Assembly (NCBI GenBank): GCA_030710605.1
Contig: CP092870.1
Location: 14,807,570 to 14,871,569 of the forward strand
Source of the DNA: Cordylochernes scorpioides
Lineage: Eukaryota > Arthropoda > Arachnida > Pseudoscorpiones > Chernetidae
Direction: 5' to 3'
DNA length: 64,000 bases
Positions 56,690 to 64,000 of the stretch are shown piece after piece (the first letter of the stretch is position 1; each line of letters begins with the position of its first letter). Both the position numbers and the translations under genes were made by a program. Under the pieces are notes generated by a model. That model worked only from the letters and a program-made list of their open reading frames with translations. It made no database searches and was not told the DNA's origin.

Positions 56690-56890
56690 TATTGTAAGGG
56701 GTCGGCAAACTTTTGAATCTGAAGAGTCAAAAACTACAATTTACAAAATTTCGAAGTTTTAAAGAGCCACAATTATTTTTCTTGCCTACAATAAATAGTA
56801 CTCGAATAAATAATATTTACGTATGGAACTATATAATGAGCCGCAGATTTATATCCAAAGGGCCGCATGTAGCTCACGGCTATTGAAGCA
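56690..56890. mobile_element. hAT-like non-autonomous element end
   Basis: AGGGGTCGGCAAACTTTTGA, then GAAGAGTCAAAAA and GAGCCGCAGA..GGGCCGCATG, resembles the ends and subterminal GAGCC repeats common in hAT elements. The opposite terminal repeat is not recognisable, so it is probably a partial, old copy. Confidence 0.45.
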
Positions 56891-56899
56891 AGTCGCCAT

Positions 56900-57820
56900 G
56901 TCACACCACAGCACATCAATCCCCTAGAATTCACAAAAGGAAATAATTCACGGAGGCGTGCGTGCCAGATTGTGATGGATGCTAGCGAGCCAATTCAACA
57001 AATTGCCGTAGCGGCAACGTTCGGCTTTAAACAGATGTACTTACTTCCCACACAGCCCCTTCACACACAGATAATTTGTTTGTCTCAGCAACCGCTTGTT
57101 TTCTTCTTTTTCAACAAACATTTTTAAATAAAAACAATAAAAATGATACATGGCTAGGCAAGAATTCCTTTTTCCCCTTTATAGCACAAAATTCTAGAAA
57201 GATTATTATTTCTGCGTGTAAAGAATTCTAATATTTGTTTTTTTAGTTTACAATTGCGCGGTAGTAAGTATAAAATTAGTTTCTTAAATATATTTTAAAA
57301 TGTTGTTAAAATATTATTTCGAGGGAACAGATGGAGAACAAAATTATTTTAATATGTTTATTGAATTATTTCCTACTGAATTCTTTTCTTATAAATATCT
57401 GTATGGAACTTTGCAAGTAGCCCTATGCAGGAGGAATAAGGATTTTTTTTTAAATATTAAAAATACATAGACCTTTATAAATAAAGAGAACAAATTATAG
57501 AGTAAACGAATGTATAACATTGAAATTATAGAATTATAAAAAATCTCTCTTTTTCACAATTTAAATATAATAAATATTTCAAGAATAGATTAAGCTCTTT
57601 TATACCTATTTGATATCAAACTACTGATAGGGACAAAAATTGCTTTGAAAGCGAGAAAATAAGACTACCCGGAGTTTTATAAAAACGTTCAATAAAAATG
57701 TAACAATGGTTATATCTTTATTGTGGAAATAAGCAAGCTTTCGATTAAAGTAAGTCGTTCTTCTACAGTCTTATCACACAAAGATATAAGATTTGAAAAT
57801 AGAGAAATCCATAAATAAAT
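56900..57820. other. Unassigned stretch
   Basis: No gene or shared repeat recognised; AT-rich from 57100. Confidence 0.3.
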
Positions 57821-58027
57821 CTTTAATTAAAAAGGCATATATTGAATCAAAATATCATTTATTTTACCAATATTCCAGTTGGCTGAACGCCAACCTTTTT
57901 CAAGGTATTATAACATATTAATATGTGTCAACAATAAAATACCTTGATAAAGGTTGGCGTTCAGCCAAGTGAAATATTGGTAAAATAAATGATATTTTGA
58001 TCCAATATATGCCTTTTAATTAAAAAA
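57821..58027. repeat. Fold-back with hammerhead-like core
   Basis: Arms 57821-57905 and about 57940-58027 are reverse complements with a few mismatches (AAATGATATTTTGATCCAAT on the right). On the plus strand the right arm reads CTTGATAAA, a GGTTGGC/GCCAAG stem, then GAAATATTGG, the order of a hammerhead with a decayed first box. Confidence 0.6.
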
Positions 58028-58254
58028 GAAATAAGAGGAAATGTGGATTATTTATAAGCATTAGATATCTGTCTGCGCACGCGCGGGCGTGCATAGTGAG
58101 TATTTGAAAGCAAACAGTGAATATATATTTAAAACACTCATTACTATATGTATTTCGAATATAGAGATATACTATGATTTTTCAAATAGGGAGAGAGCAT
58201 AGTAAAACAAAAAGGCATATCTTGACCACTCACAATGAGCATTTTAGATTATAG

Positions 58255-58269
58255 AGCGCCATCTAGTGG
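58255..58269 (-). promoter_or_regulatory. CTCF core-motif match in repeat
   Basis: Minus-strand CCACTAGATGGCGCT, the fourth copy of the motif in this repeat family. Confidence 0.45.
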
Positions 58270-58350
58270 AACAAAAATAAACTAAGCGTTTATTTAACTT
58301 GTTCCGTGATATATTTGTTCAACCCAATTTCTTGATAAATCAAAGAAATC

Positions 58351-58394
58351 CAACCACGAACGCGTTTCGGGCTGTTGGCTCTCGTCAGCTTGAT
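58351..58394 (-). ncRNA. Type I hammerhead ribozyme, slightly decayed
   Basis: Minus strand: CTGACGA (58388-58382), stem II with one mismatch around CAACA, GAAA (58368-58365), CGCGTT, then CGTGGTTG. Stem I pairs only partly (CATCAAG against CGTGG). Core bases are intact. Confidence 0.6.
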
Positions 58395-58479
58395 GCAGGC
58401 TGAACCTCTACGACCAATATGCATATATTACAAATTGCAGATCTATTAATTAGAAGGAAGTAGGGCTAGCTGGTACGGT

Positions 58480-58840
58480 AAGGGAATCTAATTACTTCTA
58501 ATGAATTCTGTGGGTAACCCAATTTTCTTGTTGATGCTATTGTAGTTTTTGGGAACAAGGAATTCAAGAAGTAATCTTAGGTGCTTTCGTGTGATATTTT
58601 GATAATGGCATTTGACGTCTGACATGTTAAAAATGTGAACGCTTTGCGAAGAATTCTGGGATATATCATTGAACTATGATCTTTTGTCCTTAAATTTCTG
58701 CTATGTTCTTTGATTTCGATTTGAATTGATATTCCGGTTTCCCCCACAAATGGGGCGTCATAATCTCGGTACTTATAGTGAAATACGTTGGTTTGCTGAT
58801 TGAATTCTTCAATCGCCTATTAAATTTGGTTATAGAATTT
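58480..58840 (-). pseudogene. Penelope-like GIY-YIG endonuclease remnant
   Basis: Minus-strand translation gives HYKYRDYDAPFVGETGIS, IQIEIKEHSRNLR, then RILRKAFTFLTCQTSNAIIK, a stop, and DYFLNSLFPKTT...FPYRTS, stop. FVGET plus an Arg/Lys-rich KEH helix is the Penelope GIY-YIG signature at the protein C-terminus. The Ile for Arg at SIQIEI and the stop show decay. The RT part upstream was not found. Confidence 0.65.
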
Positions 58841-58957
58841 CTAAGAAGCTGGTCTATGGACTGGTGGTTGTAGTGAAAATATTTTGATTCCTACTTTCCA
58901 TAGGGTGTGTGCAACACTGTCATTAACATGATAATAGGGATTAAAACACTTTGTTCT

Positions 58958-59240
58958 ATGTGAAAAAATAGTACAAATGTAACATTGTACTGGGATAAGG
59001 TGCATAGATTAAGAAAAAGGCATCTCCTTATCGTGCAACTGAAAGTTGCTGATGGCTGGCGCCATCTATCGGAATAAATATCAACTATTCTCGTTGATTT
59101 TAATTATTCCAGAATTGGCCAAATACCCATTCTTGATTAATCAAGAAAAGCTAACCACGGACGCGTTTCGGGCTGTTGGCCCTCATCAGCGTGGTGCAAG
59201 CTGTACCTCAACGACCAAAAAAAAAAAATTGGTTATTAAG
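58958..59240 (-). mobile_element. Hammerhead-bearing repeat, family b
   Basis: On the minus strand it starts with a complete hammerhead, continues through AATTGGGT-like and TTGGCCAATTCTGG blocks, ATAGATGGCGCCAGCC and GCAACTTTCAGTTGC, and ends GTACTATTTTTTCACAT. An inverted second copy follows at 59295-59502. Fold-backs at 18500 and 20065 are the same family. Confidence 0.7.
59151..59201 (-). ncRNA. Type I hammerhead ribozyme, complete
   Basis: Minus strand: stem I ACCACG (59195-59190) pairs perfectly with CGTGGT (59159-59154); CTGATGA (59189-59183); stem II GGGC-CAACA-GCCC perfect (59182-59170); GAAA (59169-59166); stem III CGCG; cleavage triplet GTC (59162-59160). Every invariant core base is present. 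Stem III with its closing A-U is the palindrome ACGCGT, so two copies could pair as a dimeric hammerhead. Confidence 0.85.
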
Positions 59241-59294
59241 GCATCCTGAAAAATCATGAAACGGGTAGTTAAGGCCAGAATTGCGTGAGGACGC

Positions 59295-59502
59295 TACACA
59301 ATGTGAAAAAATAGTACAAATGTAACATTGTACTGGGATAAGGTGCATAGATTAATCAAGATTTTCTTGATTAATCAAGAATGGGTATTTGGCCAATTCT
59401 GGAATAATTAAAATCAACGAGAATAGTTGATATTTATTCCGATAGATGGCGCCAGCCATCAGCAACTTTCAGTTGCACGATAAGGAGATGCCTTTTTCTT
59501 AA
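59295..59502 (+). mobile_element. Inverted family-b copy without ribozyme
   Basis: Repeats TGTGAAAAAATAGTACAAAT from the start of the previous copy, then a TTGATTAATCAAGA palindrome, and continues as the reverse complement of 58985-59150. It lacks the hammerhead segment. Confidence 0.65.
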
Positions 59503-60900
59503 CTTTGTTCTATGAAATTTGGCTTTTATTTTTCGGGAGGGATCAAAACTATGTCTTTTGATAAAGTTTGAGGATAATACACTTGTATAATTTTTTGTTT
59601 TTTTTTTACGGAAGAGATATATATATGTCGTACCACTAGCAACAGCAGTCATGGGTCCAGTGGTTTCAGGGGTCTAGGGTTTCTACATAATGGACGAGGC
59701 ATGCAGGATGGCACCTAAGAGAAGCCAGCGACCGACGACACGGGCAAGGTCCAGGAGGTCTGAGATGTGGGTCGTTCAGCAACTAGTCGTTAATTCTAAA
59801 CTGATGACTTGTGGAAGATCCCCGGGAAGGGTCCACGTAATAATCTAATAAATTTCCATTGTCTGGTGTAACCTTGACAATGGTTACTTACTAATTGAAC
59901 TTCGTCTTGCCTGGGTCGCTGGCTGACTCTCTTCAACTTTATAGTCTTATTTGTGATTACATGATCGCCAAGTTGGTGCGTTGAATTTCATATACATTTG
60001 GGACTGTAACGCTCATTACTGTTGAATATATGAAATCTAATGCGCATATTGATATTAATATTACTACAGTTTATGCCTCGGGTGATGAGAATTAGCTTAT
60101 ATTGAGTGAAAATGAAAGCATAAGGTAATTACAATGAAGTCCCGTTCGTTGATGATGAACCCACTCTAATTTTTTAACAGCTTACTAACTGATTCGAAGA
60201 ACTTGCTACCTTTATAGAGTAAGAGATTGGTGATTCAGAACTAAGTGCATAATTCTGCGTAATGAAGCATGACTAAAGGGTGTATTTTTTAATGTGAAAC
60301 GCTTTTCGTTTTCTAAATTTAATTTACGAAAATACATGATGAAAATGCTTAAAAGATCAATTTGACCTAGTCGCTACTATTTAGTCAAAACTGAATATGA
60401 ATTATCTAAGTTAATATCGAGACTTTAAAAAATGGAAATCTAGGACATCGGATATTTGGAGATACATCACATCTTAATATACATAGCTTTATAAAAATCG
60501 TAAAATTTATTTATCAATGATTTTTTTACTTCATACTGATGGAGACATATTGTTAAGACTAATATGCAATGGGCGCAATGCCCTTGTTTTTACCGAGTGC
60601 ATTTTTCCTCGAGTATATACAATTTAAAAATACTTTATTGACATCTAGGCAACAGTTGATGAAGAAGAAAAATATTTTGAGATTCATTAAAATATACATT
60701 CATAGACAAACTTAAGTAAGTTCCATATTTTGAGCATAAACCACTCCTTATTTGCTTGTATAACGGCGGATTTCTCATACGTGTAAATTGGAACGCTCTC
60801 GTTTTAAAAATGATAAAAATATAATAAAATATACGTGCTAGAAGATACAACTTCCTTAAGTTTTTTACATTAGCGTATCAAGAGGATAATAAGAAATATT
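59503..60900. other. About 1.4 kb without recognised features
   Basis: No supported gene. Short frames have no domain. Confidence 0.3.
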
Positions 60901-60904
60901 TACA

Positions 60905-62020
60905 ATTGTCTTCTGCGAAGGAGGCTTCCCACCCTAAGAAAGTCGGCCTCCAAACGGGGAGTGGTCATTTTGAACCCTCCTCAGTTCCAAGCTGAGAGAA
61001 TACTTATAGATGCAGGCTTTGGCAGACATCATGATGTCCATGGCGTCATCATCCAGGCCTATCTCGTACACTCAGTCCTGTAGGTCAGGACTCTGATAAA
61101 GGTCTCCCGGATGAGAGGCCTGACGCAGCAGCAGGACCAAAACCGGTAGGCCAGTGACAGGTTGCTGGATTCACAGGCGGCGCAGAACTGTCGGGCCAAG
61201 CCCGGGTTGGCAAGATAGAGCAAGGCGTACATTGCAAGCCTCACGGCCACGTCTGTGTTGTAGCTAGAGAAGGTGCAGCACTGGAGAGATGACCAGCCGA
61301 TGATGATGGGGATGTCCTGATGCTTATACCACCTCCCAAGGAGCTGGGTGATAGACCGGGCAGCAGACGCTCTAGCATACGGCGGGCAATGCGGGTAATT
61401 ATCCACGAGAACGGCTTGACCGCCCCGAATGTGTTCACTTAGGATGTCCCGCATAGGTTTATCAGACGACGACAGAAGCTGGTTATCGACGCGGCGTCAG
61501 CCAGAACACAGAGCATAGACCGATTGAGGGGGCGGTAGGGCTGACGAAGTCCCCAACGTAGGAGCCGAGTCACCGGGTAGGCGCCAGAAGGTCAAGTGAC
61601 CTGAGGAGGAGACTGCAGCCGCCAATGATGGGGAGGTTCAAGAACTGAGGCGGCGTCAGGGATAAGAGCCAGGACTCAGGTGGAGAGGGTAGAGCCACGT
61701 GCCGCAAGTATGACAATTGGAGCTGGGTCCCTATGTCAATGAGCACGAATCTTTCTAGAAATACGGGCCTCCCCAGGTTCTATTGGGCAACCACACGGTG
61801 CCCTCCAGTCCTCAGATGAACCGCTCTAGATAGGCATGGATCTTGTGCATGGTATAGTCGGTTGGCAGGTAGCTGTGGAAGTGATCGGCCACCGAGGCGA
61901 GCATCAGGAGTTGGCGGTTCTTGCCCGACCGACGAAAGAGAGTCCGCACGTGTAGGGGGCCCACCTCGCTATGGGAGCCTCGAGGAGAGCTAGGAAAGCC
62001 AAGCGCTACACCATAGACTC
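60905..62020 (-). pseudogene. Decayed LINE related to the one at 35440-40640
   Basis: Minus-strand pieces match the C-terminal third of that LINE's ORF2: APIARWAPYTCGLSFVGRAR (compare AIARWSPFTRGLSLVGRAR), TDVAVRLAMYALLYLANPG (compare ADVALRLALHALPYPDHPA), CAACESSNLSLAYRFWSC (compare CAACGSSDGSLTHRYWSC) and AKACIYKYSLSLEL (compare AKATIYKYHLDLEL). Frames change many times. It is a different, older subfamily; the catalytic RT and APE parts are not visible. Confidence 0.75.
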
Positions 62021-62297
62021 TTGCTTTTGGCGAAATTTCTTTCTATGTCCAGGGCGCGCCAGAAGTCATCCCAGTGGTAGAGAAACCGATCTCCTTAGAT
62101 GACTCGATCCATTGGCAAGGATATTGTTCACCATCATACTTAGGGATATCAATGTTCGAATTAAAACCAACTGGGACAGTTCCAGTATCTCCGCTAATTG
62201 TTACACAGGGTTGCTGCTTAATTGGTTCATCACTCATGTTAATTTCTTCACTTTTAATAAGTATTTTTTCCGAACTAGTTTCAATTATTGAATACAA
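62021..62297 (-). pseudogene. Unidentified gag-like fragment
   Basis: Minus-strand frame from 62297 (or Met at 62237): IKQQPCVTISGDTGTVPVGF, then IPKYDGEQYPCQWIESSKEI. With a one-base slip near 62083 it continues FLYHWDDFWRALDIERNF. The pattern of a KYDG...QWI segment recalls the start of some retrotransposon gag proteins, but I cannot name the family. It abuts the LINE remnant at its low-coordinate end. Confidence 0.35.
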
Positions 62298-62339
62298 AGG
62301 ATAATAATAAAATAATTACCTTTCACATAATATTTGATA

Positions 62340-63140
62340 TATTTATTTTCTTGATAGGTGCAATCTTGTCCAGAGGTCTTCTTGCCCACAGTTGTCAAAC
62401 ATGATGCAGTAATATGTTGTTTTAAATCAATATTTTTCAATATGTTTTAAAGAATTTTTGATAATTGTTGTTCACTTTTGAGCCCCAAATTTTCTGTTTG
62501 ATAGTTAGGTATCCAGCTAGTAATGTTATCAGTCTTGTGTTAAATATCGCTGCACCGTCTGAGAGCTGCCTTCATGTTTGACTGTTTGATAGATGCCTTG
62601 ATTAAAAACAAGACCAAAATGGGTAGTTCTTTTAAAAACAAATTCCTTTTCATAAAGAAACGATTTACAACCTTTTTACTTTCAAAATGGATGGCGAAAA
62701 AGGTGAACAAAATATTTATGATAAAAGTGCGCATTTGATGTTTTTTTATATTTGTGTAGTGGGAGGTGGTTTGGGAAAAGTTGAATGGAGGTCCAGTGGA
62801 ATTTATATGTTGGAAAAATTTGGGATCTATTGTCCTGGTTTCTAACGCATTTTTTGGTTATTAATATACTTATTGTACAACTGATCTCACCTACATAAAC
62901 TGCAGTGTATTGTGAGCAGTTTACAGATTAAACTGCGTTAGTTTCAGATAAAGTGTCTGGAGTGGTGGTGGCTTTTATTAGAAGTTTTCTGAATTTAGTA
63001 CCTAGGTTGGGAGAATTATAGAAGGTGGCGATACCAAACTTACAGATCTTTTTTATATGAAGTTTGAGACGGGAGAGTATGGAAGAATGCAAAGTAATTT
63101 GTAGGTATTGGGGTGCGGGTGAGACCAGGGTTAAAGCCAT
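62340..63140 (-). pseudogene. Penelope-like RT-to-nuclease remnant
   Basis: Minus strand from 63140: LTLVSPAPQYLQITLHSSIL, LKLHIKKICKFGI, LGTKFRKLLIKATTTPD, then a stop and VNCSQYTAVYVGEISCTI. This is the order found in conventional Penelope-like proteins between RT and GIY-YIG (an R.LLVKAKDP-type block, then C..C..VYVGET). Several stops; the catalytic half of the nuclease is decayed beyond reading. Same general type as the remnant at 58480-58840. Confidence 0.6.
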
Positions 63141-63726
63141 ATCAGTTAATTAATGATATTGGATATCCAAGTATTTCTAGTAAATTAATAATGCAAAAAT
63201 ATATAGTGAAAAATAATTTTAAAATCTAGAAATATTTACAAACATATAAGTGTATTTATAATTTCTGAGTAGTACCACTATGGTAATACCAATTTAATAT
63301 GTTTCAATACAATATTTTTTGTTCACCATGGTAACAGTACTAAAAGCGATGTGCCATATATACTATCTTTCATATTTATTTGCGAATATATTTCAGTTTT
63401 TAAATATTTTTAAGGTTGTATTTAATTATACTAATAAATAATATTTCGTAAAATATCTAAAACTTTATCATTTAATTTTAATGAGTCGTGTAATAATCTC
63501 ATTAGGAAATAATTCATAGAGTGCTTTCGATATTAATTAGATCTTATAAATTCGTTTATATATCTCTTGTCAAACTTTTATAAAATGATTTTTTTTTTTG
63601 TTTATTAAATGGCAAAACTTAAGCACAGAATAATCAGTGTGGCAATGTTTTTTTTGGAATTTTATACAAAACAAAACATTACGATGAATAGGTGTTTCCT
63701 CAATAGCTTTGTTCTTTAAAATAAAT
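63141..63726. other. AT-rich region upstream of VPS11
   Basis: No repeat recognised. It should contain the VPS11 promoter and 5' untranslated region, but no element can be pointed to with confidence. Confidence 0.35.
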
Positions 63727-64000
63727 ATGGCCTTCCTTCAATGGAGGAGATTTAATTTTTTCGAAAAAGAGATTGTTAAAGATCCAGATACAAATAATCC
63801 TTTTGATTTCTTCAAAAGCAAAAATATAACATGTACGACAAATGGTCGAAGCCAAATTATTGCAGGTGATGATAATGGAAATATTCATTTAATACAGCGT
63901 TCATTCCAGATATTTTCCTTTCAAGCGTTCGAATATTCCGTTAACCACATACAGCAATTGCAACAGAATTCCATTCTAATTTCTGTTGGCAAAAATGAAC
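63727..64000 (+). CDS. VPS11: VPS11, N-terminal coding exon (cut by window edge)
   Basis: The frame opens at ATG 63727 and runs to the window end (91 codons) without a stop or intron. It begins MAFLQWRRFNFFEKEIVKDP, the distinctive start of VPS11 proteins (known animal forms begin with LQWRRF.FF.KE.VK), followed by IIAGDDNGNIHLIQRSFQIF and HIQQLQQNSILISVGKNE, the first blades of its beta-propeller. VPS11 is a core subunit of the HOPS and CORVET tethering complexes on late endosomes, lysosomes and early endosomes, and also contains a clathrin-type repeat and RING domain beyond this window. The full protein is about 900 residues. It is the only host gene identified and shows no damage. Confidence 0.9.
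   Translation, partial: MAFLQWRRFNFFEKEIVKDPDTNNPFDFFKSKNITCTTNGRSQIIAGDDNGNIHLIQRSFQIFSFQAFEYSVNHIQQLQQNSILISVGKNE

Larger units (their letters stand above)
58205..58960 (-). mobile_element. Penelope-like element 3' end with hammerhead
   Basis: On the minus strand a GIY-YIG coding remnant (about 58840-58480) is followed by a hammerhead ribozyme (58394-58351) and then by the family-a repeat to about 58205. This links the ribozyme repeats to a conventional Penelope-like element with a C-terminal nuclease, distinct from the Naiad-like array. Confidence 0.7.

Noticed and set aside
1-64000. CRISPR arrays, tRNA and rRNA genes
   Set aside because: No regularly spaced short direct repeats with unique spacers and no tRNA cloverleaf or rRNA phrase was recognised; the tandem repeats present have no unique spacers.

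Overview
This window is eukaryotic, AT-rich and almost entirely made of transposable elements. The only host gene I can identify is the first coding exon of VPS11 (63727 to the right edge). The mix of elements points to an invertebrate animal: Penelope-like elements of two types, BEL/Pao, a Tx1-like LINE, Tc1/mariner elements, Helitron-type ends and hammerhead-ribozyme repeats. The intact Tc1 transposase resembles ones I know from arthropods, spiders in particular, but the phylum cannot be fixed from this sequence alone. I saw no tRNA, rRNA or CRISPR array and nothing bacterial.

Layout. 1-9700: a hammerhead-bearing short repeat, a broken mariner with its TIRs (1837-3151), a decayed mariner-like transposase (3480-4100), a decayed R1/I-like LINE (4480-5440), fold-back repeats and a scrap of LTR-retrotransposon integrase. 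10716-10876: a pogo-like MITE. 10970-12970: a 94-bp minisatellite with a 7-unit higher-order period. 13-22.7 kb: short repeats, several of them inverted dimers, two with clear target-site duplications. 22.8-27.5 kb: a three-level nest, with a BEL/Pao element (identical 5-bp TSD, 333-bp LTRs) inside a fold-back Tc1 inside a Helitron-type repeat. 28.1-30 kb: an intact Tc1 with perfect long TIRs inside another Helitron-type repeat. 32.3-33.2 kb: a Helitron next to a second copy of the MITE. 35.4-40.6 kb: a GC-rich two-ORF LINE (probably Tx1 clade) with a few disabling mutations. 42991-55633: a 12.6-kb array of Penelope-like elements with the GIY-YIG nuclease at the N-terminus (Naiad-like), arranged in tandem and in inverted orientation. 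55.9-59.5 kb: Helitron end, hammerhead repeats, a 109-bp tandem repeat, a hAT-like end, and the 3' end of a conventional Penelope-like element (C-terminal GIY-YIG) next to a hammerhead. 60.9-63.1 kb: decayed LINE, an unidentified gag-like fragment and another Penelope-like remnant. 63727-64000: VPS11.

Main inference. Two observations recur: (1) short repeats carrying type I hammerhead ribozymes, one of them lying next to a Penelope-type GIY-YIG coding remnant; (2) head-to-head inverted dimers at several size scales, from about 0.1 kb to the 3-kb Naiad palindrome. Together they suggest that one or more Penelope-like machineries have shaped much of this locus, moving both autonomous and small ribozyme-bearing elements. 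The hammerhead repeats also carry a perfect match to the animal CTCF core motif, so they may scatter insulator-type sites. Coordinates of repeat edges are by eye and may be off by a few bases.
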